Assembly (NCBI GenBank): GCA_019843655.1
Contig: JACDQD010000002.1
Span: 17,879,154-17,943,153, forward strand
DNA length: 64,000 nt
Reading direction: 5' to 3'
From: Lethocerus indicus
Lineage: Eukaryota; Arthropoda; Insecta; Hemiptera; Belostomatidae
Shown here: piece by piece, positions 12,539 through 25,604 of the stretch
Layout of the letters: each line of letters starts with the position of its first letter
Numbering within the stretch: position 1 is the first letter of the stretch
Notes under the pieces: generated by a model
Database searches by the model: none
Told to the model about the DNA's origin: nothing
Seen by the model: the letters and a program-made list of their open reading frames with translations, nothing else
Made by a program: the position numbers and the translations under genes

Positions 12539-13836
12539 TTCTGAATTGTTGTGGCCTTCTCGATGATCCTCCACATACAGGAGTACTGCAAGAACTGGTA
12601 TTCTCCCCTTGTCTCATTCTTTCCTTGCCTTCAACCTCTTTATCTGAAAGTGGTAAGTCTTCAGTGTATATAAATCTTTTCTCAACCAATTTTCTATTAA
12701 CAAGATTATTAAGATTAATATTATTTTTGTGTATATCAACATTAATCCCTAGTATGCCATAGTTCATAAAACTATAGGAGAAGAAATGTATTTTATTTAC
12801 ACTAACCCTTTTTGGGACCTACCAGATATATGATTGTTATTCATAGCCAAAAAGAAAGTGAAAAGAAATTTATATGAAAGAATTAGTGTTTGTGACATAG
12901 TAAACTTAATTAATTAATATTACCATTGATTGAAGGTAAGTCAAAGATGTGCTTGATGCAGTTCAAGTCACTTAGTACAGCTTCATCAATTTTGTTGCCA
13001 CAATAAAAATTATAATTTTTAAAGAAATTTTCACTGTTATCCTTAAGTATGACAGGCAGATCAAAATGTCCAGGGTCATAGATTACAAAGCCAAATAAGT
13101 TTTCAAAAGAACAACCAAATTCTGCTTCAAAATTGATCTCATTTGGTTGTTTGTTTATTGGTTCTTCTGGCCAGAACATATCAATTTCCTTCAGCAATTC
13201 ATCATAATTATTTTCTCTCTCATTGCAATGGCTCAAATGTTCAAGTGATTTGTGTTTATTAGATGGTTCTTCAAAATATGACTCTTCTATATTGGTATAC
13301 CTCAAATCATTGAGATAGTCTTCCCTGGCAGGCACATTTTCAATTTTAGGATTTTCTATCATCTCAGTATTTGGACTTAAATCAGGACAAGAGTCACTGA
13401 ATTTATTATCATTTTCATATTCATTATCAATATCATTTAAATTTAATGTATCATCAATATTTATAGATTTATAAATCCAGTTTTTCAAAATTCTAACATT
13501 ATCCACTTGTTTCATTGTATTTTTCTCAATGGATTCTTCATATTCTGGCTGTTTGAATTGATTTTCCTTGTTCAGTTCAAAAGTATTTAAACTATTGTTG
13601 GTTTGGATAATCTCGCACTCATCTGAATTTTTTCTAATTGATTTGATCGGAGGGACAAACTTCTTACCTTTATTTTTTCTCTTTCTGACCAATCCATTAT
13701 TGCCACTTTTAGGTGTCAGGTTATTGTAATTATTTAAAAACTGAGCTTCAGTGTTTAGATTACAGTTATCTGTTGGCTCTCCCATTTTGTTACAAGTTAC
13801 AAAATGCATAATGAAAATTTCAGTAACAATTTGCAC
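12539..13836 (-). CDS. Unrecognised gene, first two exons, divergent from eIF3h
   Basis: Exon 1 is 12924-13836 and exon 2 is 12539-12748. The donor is ATCAATG|GTAATA and the acceptor CATACTAG|GG, and the two join in phase 1. The exon 2 donor is AGAA|GTGAGT. The first ATG is at 13836, but an ATG at 13785 (MGEPTDNCNLNT) has the better context and is my preferred start. The product is hydrophilic, rich in Asn, Asp, Glu and Lys, with a basic stretch (RKRKNKGKKF) near the N-terminus and then acidic low-complexity sequence. It looks largely disordered and possibly nuclear. Near the end of exon 1 a more structured part reads FGFVIYDPGHFDLPVIL. No domain is recognised. It shares a ~470-bp upstream region with eIF3h, which suggests a bidirectional promoter. 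Downstream exons are unresolved; those at 9.5-10.9 kb are candidates. Confidence 0.6.
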
Positions 13837-14307
13837 AACTCACAATATTAGAAGTAATTATTTGCGAAGTAATAATTATTTCGTTTAGTTGACGAAAAGA
13901 TTTAACTGAATTTGTTAGATCTTTTTAGATGATTTCTTAGTTGTTATAAATCTAAAAAGTGCAGGAAATAAACAATATAAGTGACGTTATATTCAAAACG
14001 GATTTTGAAGAGTTAAATTTGGTAACTAAAGTAGCAAGGCTAACTTGATCCAGAAGTTGTTATACATTACTTAAATTGGATAAAATATTATTGAATAGGA
14101 AATGATCATTTTACGATGAATGTCACATATAAAAATAGAGCTTTAAACAAACTGGTAGAACGTAAATAAGAGTTACATTAAATTTTCATTTCATATGTTA
14201 AGCCACAGTGGCGAGGATAGCGTTGCAAGCCTGTTTGTTCTCCGACTCGTGGTTTAGTCTGTGATCGAACCTTTTGTAAGTTAGGTAATTTAAATATTTA
14301 CTTGAAA
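13837..14307. promoter_or_regulatory. Putative bidirectional promoter region
   Basis: This is the 470-bp gap between the divergent start codons of the unrecognised gene and eIF3h. No TATA box at a convincing position was identified on either side, as is usual for housekeeping genes. The call rests on the head-to-head arrangement only. Confidence 0.4.
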
Positions 14308-17300
14308 ATGGCAACTAGAGTTCGAAAAACACAAGAGTCCGATCAACCGATCTCCTGTGTTCAAATGGAGGGCCTCGTAAGTTTCTATTTCATACGTATT
14401 CTTTAGGCGATAAAATCGGCTTAATCGGAGAGTGCTAGGTTAGAATACAATCCTTGTAAATTTGCTTGCTTCTCTAAATTTGTTTTTATATTTATCAATT
14501 TTTGCGCTGTTTTAATCAATGTTGATTATGTACTCCTTTTGTACTTAAGATCGCATGTGCATTCATACTTGGACACAAGATCAGTGACATATGTTGGTTG
14601 GTTATTGAACGTCACTTCCATTTGAAAGGAATGACTATTTTACCTGTCAAGAAGCAATACATTTCCTCACGGAGATGTTAGAAATTACAGCATATTTGAT
14701 GTGTTTTCTGCTTCAGTAATTGGTGATGACAAAACAATGATTACCAGTTCCACTAGTGGTTCCCGCAGGATATGAATACACTTGTTGTTAATGTTTCAAA
14801 CATCATTATCCAGAGAGATTTTTTCACAAGTTTCATGGTATTCTAAAACCCCAAAGAATGCCATAAGTTTATAGCAAAGATTTAAAGTAGTTTGTATTCT
14901 GCCAAAAAGGCCAGAAAAAAGGAGTGAAAGGCATTTAATGAACTTACTCAAGGATGTCTGAATGAAACTTTAAATTGATTGGCAAGAAATTAGTGTTTAA
15001 AATTTTAAACTGTGGCTTTATGTATTAATAATAGTTTAAACCAGTATTAGTACTACCAGTTTATTAGTAGTAATAGTTTATATAGAAGCAATATAAACTA
15101 GTCATGACTATTTATAACTTACTTTTTTCAGGCTGTAATGAAAATTGTGAAGCATTGTCATGAAGAATGTGCAGGAAATTTAGAAGTAGCTCAAGGAGCA
15201 CTGTTGGGCCTTGTTGTAGATAACATATTGGAAATTACCAATTGTTTTCCATTCCCTAAAAATTATGATGAATCTGTTGATGAAGGTATGCTTTATACAT
15301 AACACTTTCTAATTTTTATGAAATAAAAAAATGACAAAAAGTATATTGTGTTCTTTGAAATTGTAATCCAGATTTAGTTCTGTTTTATTTGAGATCTTTT
15401 TGACACGGTAACTGTAGCACTGGTAAAAATTTGAATCCCTGCCTGTGTACATTGACAGACCAACTTGATAGATTTTGAACTAATTTATATTCTGTTAGTT
15501 TGAACTAATTTATATTATGTTTATAATTTTATATGTGATAAAATCTTACCCATTTTGTTTGTCTATAATTTATTATCCATAACATTGAGTGCACAACTCA
15601 CTCACCAATAAAGGAATTCAAATAGTGAGACATAATACATGAATTAATAATTATTTAGCATTTTATGAATGGGTAAATACGATTGATTAATACATTTTTT
15701 AAGGTAGGTCCAAAATGCAAAGTTTGATTTATTTTTTTAAGAATGGGACAAATTGTTAACATTTTTTCAGAGGAATACCAGTTGGATATGATGCGAAGAC
15801 TGCGTCGAGTCAATGTAGATCACTATCATGTGGGTTGGTATCAGAGCACAGACGTTGGCAGTTTTTTGAGCAGCCCTCTTTTGGAATCGCAGTTCCATTA
15901 CCAGACTTCAATTGAAGAATCTGTAGTATTAATTTATGGTATGTTTAATCTATTTTCACTAGGGGAAAAAGCTAGATCTTTGGTAGTTGATATTCACAGG
16001 TGGTTGATATTGAATACAACTTACATACATTCCTAAGAATATATTGAAGATTTTCATGTGTGGATAAATTTATAAATTGATGAATGTTAAGTAAAATTGA
16101 AGGGCACTATTTGCACAAGGTTGTTAATATTTGATGCAGAAAAAAAAACCACTAAAAGCTTAGCTTATGGTTGTGAAGTGCTTAGATCATTTTCAGTACA
16201 TTGTTGTATTTATTAGATAATTCAAACATCATTTAAGATATCAACATTACATTTTTTTTCTGTATAAGGTGTCTTTTGAAAGTAATATGACCTTTAAATA
16301 ACAAGTTAATTTCACTTAAATTATTATTTAATGTGTAAGGATGATGGGCAAATAAATATGTATGTACTACTGATACTATTACTGTTATTAGCATTGATAA
16401 ATATCTGTAATCACAGAATATATTTTAGTATAGTTAGAAAAGTAAAATAGTTATTTGTATAAGTGAATTCATCAAACATAAAATAAATGTTGTCTAATTA
16501 CAGATACACAAAAAACACAGAGGGGTTTCCTTACACTGAAAGCATATAGATTAACACCGCAAGCAATCAACATGTACAAAGAAGGAGAATATACTCCAGA
16601 TGCATTGAGGAATCTTAAAGTGTCATACAAGAGCCTGTTGAAAGAAGTCCCAGTCTATATCAGAAATTCACCGCTCACCAACATACTCTTATGTGAACTC
16701 GAGAACTTGATACCTCCTGAACTTGGATCCAAATTTTTGGATTTGGGCACTGCGTGAGTGTTGAGAATTATTTTTACAAATTATTTTATTTTCGTTTCAG
16801 TTTTATTTCCTGTTTGTTTTGGAAACGATAAAAGCATTTCTGGAATACTTTTGATTTACTCATGAATTTGGGGACAGCTCTTCGCCCTTGACCTTTGGTT
16901 TACTGTCAAAAATAAAATTTGCTAGAAATTACCATTTTTCTTAGTTATATCATTAATAATGATGAAAATATCCATAGTGATACATGTTGTCAGTTCCCTT
17001 CCTCTTTTTTGTACAGGAGTGTGCTAGAAGGTCAGTTGCGTAGTCTAATGGAACGTGTTGATGATTTGAACCAGGAGGCAATCAAATTCAACAGGTATCA
17101 GCATACTGTCATTCGTCAGACACAGGACAAACACAGATACATACAGAAGAGAGTAAGTATTCCATTCTGTAATATTTGATTTAATCCTGTAGTATTTTAT
17201 TTTATAAATAAACAGATTTATATGTGTATGGAGTTGCAATAAAAAAAATTATGGACTTGCTGTAAAGAAAAAAATATTTGGGTCTATTTCCATATTGAAT

Positions 17301-18068
17301 CCACAACTTTTGTTATCATAATAGTTAGAATTAATAGATACATTTTATTATTATTTATTAAAAATATCAGGCTCTGATTTACTCTATAAAACAAGTATGT
17401 TAAATTTACATTATATGTTTTGTTTGGTGTTACATATGTTACATCCAAACAGTTAATAGTTACTGAACCTATCAATGATATCTGAAATACAATGGAGGGC
17501 AATCCTCAAAAAACTTCCAACAATTTGAGGTATTATATTAGAATATATAAAGCATATTTATATATTAACAAAATACACATTGAAGTATGCTTTTATATAT
17601 GAAATATTATTGTTGTGACCACTGTTTATTAGAGAGTACTGGTTTCTATTTATGCAAGAAATTATTATCAGTGCTATTACACTGCATTCACACTTGTTGC
17701 ATGTACACATTCTTGATTGTATATATACAGTGAAACTGTTATTATTGCACAATAGGAATCAGTGCTTATGTTTGGATTTATCATTTCTTCAAAATATTAA
17801 TAATCTTTTCATTGTACGCATGTTGAAAATAATTAAGAAAACTCATGTTTAATTCCAGTTGCAAGAGAATGCAGCACGTGCAGCAAGGGATGAGCCCCCA
17901 CTTCCGGAGGAGGATGTGAACAAGCTGTTCAGGCCTATACCTGTCCCCCCAAGGTTGACTCCTATGATCATGGCAGGTCAGATAGATGCCTACAGCCAAC
18001 ATATCTCCCAATTCTGTTCGCAGTCACTTGCCAAGCTGTATATCATGCAATCACTTCAAGAGAAATAA
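14308..18068 (+). CDS. eIF3h: Eukaryotic translation initiation factor 3 subunit H
   Basis: Six exons: 14308-14376, 15132-15285, 15771-15938, 16504-16753, 17017-17152 and 17859-18068. All have GT-AG borders and join in one frame (987 nt, 328 residues; animal eIF3h is about 350). The product is a non-catalytic MPN subunit of the eIF3 scaffold that binds the 40S ribosome in cytoplasmic translation initiation. The MPN domain covers roughly residues 18-155, with [19 protein letters not shown] and [13 protein letters not shown]. That second motif stands where an active JAMM enzyme would have its metal ligands. The C-terminal region is helical and ends with [16 protein letters not shown] and the [13 protein letters not shown] motif, both hallmarks of eIF3h. 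The protein is slightly short between the MPN domain and the tail. Intron 2 and intron 3 are rich in A+T. The start (AAAATGG) is preceded by a purine at -3. Confidence 0.95.
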
Positions 18069-18217
18069 TTGCTGTACATTTGGTCGTCTGCTGACAAAAT
18101 ATATATGTATGATATATTATATACCTCTTCCTGTTTTCTTAACTGTTTTTTCTATTTAATCAAATGTTTTATCATTTTGTACAAACTGTAGTTAATTAGG
18201 AGGAAGGTAAATCAGTA

Positions 18218-18223
18218 AATAAA
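18218..18223 (+). terminator. Candidate poly(A) signal for eIF3h
   Basis: AATAAA lies about 150 bases after the eIF3h stop codon. A second AATAAA occurs near 18349, so alternative ends are possible. Confidence 0.5.
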
Positions 18224-18359
18224 AATGAAATATATTTGTATTGCCACTGTATTCTTCAAAAGATCTATTTATACGTGTTGATGTCATACAGTTCAAAATA
18301 GGTGAATTAATGTTTAGTAGTAAATATAATGCAATTTTTTAATTCAGTAATAAAAGCTC

Positions 18360-19855
18360 AAACCACATTGTCCTATACTCTTCCCAAGGTACTCAAGGGT
18401 ACTGGTGATTGAGTCTATCAGCATAATATTGTATCCTGGTTGTATGGAATTTAGAATTATAAAAAAGATATTGCCTTTAACTGAAGCTTAAAACAATTAT
18501 TGTGGGGATTGGCACCTTTGTTCCCCAGCTTAGCCAAGATACTTAAAGTAATGCTATCCTGTGCTATTATGGAAGCATTAATAGGGGTTATGTTAATATT
18601 AGAAGGTACCATTCATGTATCACCTCAAATTGTTTTGTGCTTGTCTTATATCTTGGATCCTTCGATTTTTTGATCAAGAAATTGTGAAAGATTTTTATTT
18701 ATATTTAGACAATGAAATTTCCTATTCATAGAAAATAGAAAAATCCATATAAGGATAGGTAACTATCCTTAAATCTAAATGTCAGGTTTACTATTATCAG
18801 TGGATGTAATGGCAGTTAAAAAATAATATGACAAATAGTCATCGTTTTTGCAATGGACAATCACTGACTTGAGTAAATCGATCTTGTGTAAAGCAATTTA
18901 TTTTTATTCAAATTTTGAAACATACTTCATGCCACAAACCTGTTTTTAATTTTAAAGATGTAATTAAGGATGGTCCATTATTTTATTGTATTACATATTT
19001 ATATAATGGCATTTGGTTAAAATATATTGTATCAAAGTAATGACAAAATACAAAAATGAAAGACAATATTTGGTATGCAGGAGTAAGATCAGTTTTATTC
19101 ACATTTTGTGAACTGGTTTATATTGATGATTGACTGATATTACCTGTAGAATGATTTACATATGCTGAATTCAGGGAGCAACAACAAATAACCGAGATAA
19201 ACCTAAAAAGAAAAGGGATTAAAACCTTTTGCTTGACTGTTAAATTTAAAAAAGTTAGGTCAATGTCATTTAGCATTTTATAGTCAATCCCTGTATTTTT
19301 TTAAAGTAAAAAAACAAGCAGAAATGTTGGACATTTTTCTGAAAAATGAATGAAGCGTAATTTGTTTTCATGGATTAATTGAGGTAATAACTAGTTTGGC
19401 AATTTTATTTTGGAAGTGGTTCAAATATTTTTCTTTGGGCATTTACATTGGAATTTGTTATAAGCCGTAAGTAGTTGCCACTTTTATAGTTATAATTTCT
19501 AACTGAGTTATTGAGATTTGAAGTTATATTTAACACACATTGCGGTCCTGAAGTCTTTAATTATATTATTCAGCTGTAAACCCAGAACACTCAGGATCAT
19601 TTTTGCGAGCAGGTATGGGAAAAAGGAAAAAAAGTGTGATGTGATAATGCACTAAGAAGTGTGTTAATAACAGTTAAAAGTCAGGTGCTATACTCTTTTA
19701 ATAATTGTTTCCTGCAATCCATCACTACACTAAATCTGATCATTCATTCATGTTAACGATTATGGTTAAACCTAGCAGTAATTATCCCTGAAAGTGAATT
19801 ATAATTAACATTTAAGTTTGATCCAGTCAAGTGGTTTTGTTGTTTTTGTTTGTTT
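18360..19855. other. Intergenic sequence, nothing supported
   Basis: AT-rich sequence between the eIF3h 3' end and repeat family 2. No coding frame or structured RNA is seen. Confidence 0.4.
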
Positions 19856-19859
19856 TATA

Positions 19860-20240
19860 ATAGGCGGAGCTTGGGACCCCCACTCCTCCGCCGACAACTC
19901 CCTCGCCGGCGGTTCTGTTGTGTGCTTGCCATATTGTTTTACCTATTACCGATTTGTTCGACTGTTACCTTTTTGCCTACTCGACTGTTACCGTTTTGCC
20001 TACTCGACCGTTCCGTCAAGTCCGACAAGAAAGACGTATATCTACCTTTCCTTGATACTGTTCGACAGATTGATTGATCAACGATGAAGACGAGTGGGAA
20101 AAAACGGAGAAACAACGACAACGTAGACAATTTCCCCTCCGCCTAGTGGAAAGGGAGAATTATTTCACTCCTATAAACTCATGGCGGTACCGAAGTCAGT
20201 TTAACTGTTCTCATATTGCAACTCCTTTTATTAGGTTGTT
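19860..20240 (+). mobile_element. Repeat family 2, copy 2
   Basis: Reverse complement of 11770-12142 over its whole length, beginning TAGGCGGAGCTTGGGACC and ending past CTCATGGCGGTACCG. It sits 360 bases upstream of the RPB5 start and may contribute to that gene's promoter region. Two overlapping ~80-codon frames inside it have no counterpart in copy 1 and are not considered genes. Confidence 0.75.
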
Positions 20241-20597
20241 TAAATTGATAGTCTGTGCGAATTAATTTTCCTACTCTATAATAATGCGTCTACATTCTTC
20301 AGCAGCTATCTCCTAGATTTTATCAATAACAGAAGAACCAGTTTCAGAACACTAGACAAATTTAGGTACAGTAATTTGACATGAAATAGTTTTTGTATAG
20401 TCGCTATATAAGCTAAAACTAAATATGTTCGTAGTTCGTTTTGTCGCCGTTGTACTCTGATTAGTGCGCTGTGTAAGGGTAACTTCCAAGCTGTTACCAT
20501 ACGAAGCGTGGTTATTGTTCCTCGGTTCGTTCATTAGTGGAGTTCTTTGTGCCGACTGTCATTCTTTTGAGTGAGCTAATATTTTTTAAATCGGTGA

Positions 20598-21233
<636 letters not shown>

Positions 21234-21308
21234 TTATAGTTATAGAGTAAATAGTTTCTTAAATCATTTCCAAGTTTTTATAAATCATTCTTGATTCTAT
21301 TTGTTAAT

Positions 21309-21314
21309 AATAAA
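21309..21314 (+). terminator. Candidate poly(A) signal for RPB5
   Basis: AATAAA 76 bases beyond the RPB5 stop codon, in AT-rich sequence. Confidence 0.55.
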
Positions 21315-21319
21315 TATTT

Positions 21320-21970
21320 ATATCAAATAACGTGTTATTATTAAATTCCTATTCATTATTAAACAGTGAATAAGTGTAACTGGTTATTTTATTAAGGTGC
21401 TAATCATATTGATAAATTTAATTATTTTGAACCCATACCCTGGATGTATAGGCTATGATATATTAGGCGGTAGATTAAAACTAGCTTTAGATATTTGCAT
21501 TTGCATATATTAGTAAATGAATATATTATGAATACTAAAAACAAACTTATTGAAGGAAGTTATTGACCAAATTTCAGATTATTTCAGCAAATTAGAAATA
21601 TTTGTGTAAACGTTTTATGAGGAACAATATTATACTATAGAACACAGCTATCAATAACAGTGAAAAAATATAGACAGAGTTTTTTCTTTTCGCTCTTATT
21701 AATTAGTGTTTATATTATGGCAGCTTTTCATAATTTATGAATGTTAACATTACAATTTCTTAAGTTTATCTTTTTTAAAGAGAAACTCATAATAGATCAA
21801 ACTGTGAAATGAAAAGCCTGGAGCACAAGGTATTGTATGTGCAGTAAAATATACTACACAACTCAGACTCCCAACTTACCCTTATCTCATAATTGGAATG
21901 GGCTTCTTGTAGCCAATAAGGTGACCCTGTCCAGAACTTTTATGTTAATGAAACTTATATTAAAGTGTAA
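21320..21970. other. AT-rich intergenic sequence between RPB5 and the copy C gene
   Basis: The two genes converge here (plus and minus). Only AT-rich 3' flanking sequence is seen. Candidate AATAAA signals for the minus-strand gene are at 21976-21981 and 21990-21995. Confidence 0.4.
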
Positions 21971-22242
21971 CATTATTTATTTATGGCGGTTTATTCACGC
22001 CAAATAAACCTGTACCCCGTAGATCACACCTGTTCAGCAGCGAGAAACATTCCCAATGATCAAAAGAACAGAGTGGCCGAAAGAGCGACGCGTCGCAAAT
22101 GATTATAAAATATATAATAAATTAATACATTAAGTAATACGTCAACTGAATTTACATGTTTGGTAGTATTGTAGCAACATTAATAACTTTTCGACCCAGT
22201 TTCTACATAAATAATTGTAAGCGCGTGGGAAATAATAAAAAT

Positions 22243-23381
22243 TTATACGAGCGAAGTGAGTACAAGAACGGAGGCCATGAGGAGTACGCGAGTGGGTTCC
22301 CGGTAGCGAGAGGGATCCGACTGAATAAGGGCTAGTAGGATGGCCGACAGGAACCCCGGGTAGTCTTCTTTTCGGTATGCAGCGTAGGCCATAGAGAATG
22401 CTGGCGGCACCCAGGAGTACTGCTCGAAGAAAGACTTCTCCATCTGTTCTTCTGAGCTGATTGCGTGATCGGCTAGAACCACTCCAGGAATGGGGAATTC
22501 AATGGCTGCTATCTGCCATTTTTCGATTGGCGGCGTGAGCTGGCTTAGCTCCTCCGCTCCCAGCAGCGGTCCCGTGCCCCAGTTGTACATCTCCCCAATC
22601 AAACTCCTTACGTTTTCAACCTCCGGGTATGAATCCCCCAAACCTGTGTCGACAATTTTCAGCTCTCGATTATCCAATGTCATCATCATTCATGAATATG
22701 AGTAGCGAGGTGTGAATGAATTGTGTATTTACAAGTACGTCACTACTACTACTAATCAAATCTGAATTATTCCCTACTACTGGTGTCTGCAATCAATTCT
22801 CCTTATCAATACTCCCATTAAGTGTGGGAATTTCATAATATATTTTGAGCGATGGTTTTATATTTGCACTTTATGGGGAGGGATCGCCGAACTGAATGGT
22901 CTCTGAACCATTCGATTGAAGATATAATTGTAGTACAAATGTTAAGAGTAACCCTGTGGAGGGAGTATCGAGTTGCAAAGCTGAATTGTTTAGGAGAGAT
23001 GCTCAACAGGCTATATCATCACATATGTATACGGAATGGTACTGACTGTAGTGAGATGCCGAAACCTCGCGAGCGTCCGATCAAATGAAGGACTAGAAAA
23101 AAGCAGAAAATCCCAAGAGGGATAATAATTTCTAATGAGGTCCCAAATGAAACTAACCCTGGTACTTACGAACACATAAATGGCATAAATCTACAATCAT
23201 TTCAATTCTTAGGTTGATCTTTACCCTTGGAAATTAACTCCGAGATGGATTCGGCAAAACATAAGGCGTGGGCGGCACATCCGAAAGAGGGTTCAGAGAA
23301 GTTGTCCTTGGCCAGGCACCCGGCGGAGGCAGCAGCCAGACACAGATTCGCCAATATCACGTTACTATTACTATCCGACAT
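22243..23381 (-). CDS. Small multi-pass membrane protein, paralogue C of a local family
   Basis: Two exons: 23225-23381 and 22243-22643. The donor is AAGG|GTAAAG and the acceptor is GACACAG|GTTTGG. They join in phase 1 through a glycine codon (185 residues). Exon 1 begins MSDSNSNVILANLCLAAASA and ends ESISELISKG. Exon 2 contains WGTGPLLGAEELSQL, then FPIPGVVLADHA, and a hydrophobic tail (RVLLMASVLVLTSLV). Several segments are hydrophobic, but fewer than in paralogue A. Gene structure, phase and residue pattern match the A and B exons at 25.6-36.8 kb: a 49-52-residue first exon, a phase-1 Gly, and PLL/PLF followed by P-x-x-x-x-LAD. An ATG run at 22683-22689 gives a longer open frame for exon 2, but it lies in the intron upstream of the acceptor. 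The function is not recognised. Confidence 0.65.
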
Positions 23382-23837
23382 GTTTTACCCAAAAAATAAT
23401 ATCCGATGAAAATGCATTAGAAAATTTAGACTGACATCTCTAAGGCAACGGACGCTAGGCTTTGGAATGTCACAAAAATTTCCAAATTAATTAATATGAA
23501 CGGCATTTGAATACAAAACCTAAATATCGGAGTGGGGAAAGTCGAATCTCAGTTCCAATTTTAGCAACCGCATTTCCCTTTGGGAGATTGGTAAATTGGC
23601 TTCTCCATTGTCCATCCTAAAATACCTAACGGCAAGTGATATACAAATAAATATACTTTATATGGTGTGTTAGCATGTCACATAATCGGTTATACATTGC
23701 AGTATATGTAATTCGATTTGGGCGCCCACATTGTTCCCCGTATTTTTTTTAACTAAGGAATATTAAAGTGAGAACTGAACTATTGTTTAATATAAGTTTT
23801 TATTTTTAATGCATAGCATTTATATAAGATCGCGTAA

Positions 23838-23990
23838 TCCTGTCGGAAGAACCTCGGTTAGGAGGGGTTGGCCCCGCGCTATTCCGGGATTTTTCCTGTT
23901 TGGAAACCACCTGAGCGGGCTCCACTGGAATGGTTTCTGCACTTTCCTTCTGGGGCCCTCCCAGATGTAGTCAGTTTCTAACGCTTCGGA
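23838..23990 (-). mobile_element. Repeat family 3, copy 1
   Basis: Matches 35964-36078 as a reverse complement, with small indels. The shared core is CTCAGGTGGTTTCCAAACA followed by AAAAATCCCGGAA and GCCAACCCCT. It is probably a short dispersed element; the GC-rich region continuing to about 24180 may belong to it. Confidence 0.6.
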
Positions 23991-24189
23991 ATTCTCACTG
24001 GTTGCCCAGATGATTCAGGGTCCGACTGAAGAGTAGATCAATGTAGATTGCCTGTAATTGCAGGCAAACGGATACTGTAAATTCGGGATAGGTAGGGGAC
24101 ATCAACCAAGGGGGAAGAGCGAACTCCCGGAACAGCCAGTCACCAAATTCAGATCAATGGTGTTGGTCCCTTACGTTAGGGGAGTTACA

Positions 24190-25110
24190 CACTGCATCTC
24201 AAAAATACTATGAAGAGAAGCATAAGAGAATAACATTATCGACCTAAAAAATATTATAAAATTAAAGTTGTCCTCTATTAGCAATAGCCGTTTTGAATAA
24301 ACCTAATAATTTTCTAAAATTCATTTTTTTTTAAATCCATTAAACGCGTTTGTAAAATAAATTCTTACTTAATTAAAACCATATGATAGGTAATGAAAAA
24401 AATCTGGCTGGTGTTCAATATTGATGGATTCAATTAAATCAAACCCGAATTTAAATGTTATTGCCTCGATTTATAAAAAAAATTACTATATTATTCATAA
24501 AATAATATTCATACCTTTCATTTGACTACAACAGATCGCTTTGTATACAAAGCCAGTTGAACACAGACGGGCACTGTTATTCGTCCCTTTGTATCGGCTG
24601 TCCAACTCCCTCACGCTCTATTAATCCTCAAATATTTTGTTTTATATTAAGTTGTAAGCGTTTTTATAGTTTGAAACGAGGCCAGCTTTCAAACGGACGA
24701 ACACTATATTCTTGCGGCGCTGAGAACGCGGCCCTGCGTGCCTACATCTTCTATATTTAGTTTGCAATTTCTACGCAACTTATAAGTTTTCTACGATATT
24801 TCACGTAATATTCAACCGAAATAAAATTAGAACTACTGCGACAAATCGATGGGAACCCAATACGAATGACAGCAGCGACTCCATCCTTTTTGTTTCTAAA
24901 ATGCGCACATTCTAAATATATTCCGCCATTTAGTAGGTCGATACGACTTCTACAAAAATCGCATACTGCCGAGTTTGTTAAGCTAACAGAAATATGGTAA
25001 AATTTAAATAACCGATTTAGTAGAATCACTGCCGTAGCAGGTATTTGGCCCTCGTAATATACTAAAATACTTTTAATTTATTCACAATTTTGGGACTGAG
25101 CCAAACATTT
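24190..25110. other. Intergenic sequence, nothing supported
   Basis: AT-rich sequence followed by short frames on both strands at 24557-25029, with no splice or domain support. Confidence 0.35.
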
Positions 25111-25350
25111 TCGCCATCCTCACTGCACTGTCACTGTCACTTGTACTGTGGTGGTTGTCTGTTTGTCGTGTGTTTATATACGTGTCTTGTTATTGTGTTT
25201 TGGGGGTGTTGTGATAGTGACAGGGCAGTGAGGATGCCCAAAAACATCCAAAGTGCCGAAAGTGACTAACACCGCTACTGAAGATGGCGAGCAGCCGAAA
25301 CCGGTCTAGCAAAAGACCAAAACAGCGAGAGGAGACAGAAACATACGAAA
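25111..25350. mobile_element. Foldback family 1, left-truncated copy
   Basis: Starts inside the left arm (CGCCATCCTCACTGCACTG), passes the TTGTACTGTGGTGGTTGTCTG centre and completes the right arm to GGAGACAGAAACATACGA. It lies 250 bases upstream of the paralogue A start codon. Confidence 0.75.
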
Positions 25351-25604
25351 GCTATGGTAAACCAATATGATGTTCTGACTTAGGGTTCAAACTTTAAAAC
25401 ATACACACACAGGTGCTTAGTCATGTTGGGGGTAGTCAGCAGGCGTTTGTGATGCGCGGGCATAGTCAGGTGGGGATGACTGGAGGGGTGGGAGGAAGGC
25501 GTGCTCTGTCGGCTTGTAGTCAGTAGGCTCCCTGCATCCATTCGGGTAGCATGTGTGTAATTTTCAGTTGATTAGTTTAAGCGAGGAGAAGTAAAGAAGG
25601 GAAA

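Noticed and set aside
19818..20087. Plus-strand 75-89-codon frames
   Set aside because: They lie within repeat family 2 and are not conserved in the inverted copy.
22644..22689. MMMTLDN start for the copy C second exon as an intronless gene
   Set aside because: The stretch lies upstream of a good acceptor whose phase fits the exon at 23225-23381, and the residues before it do not resemble the family.
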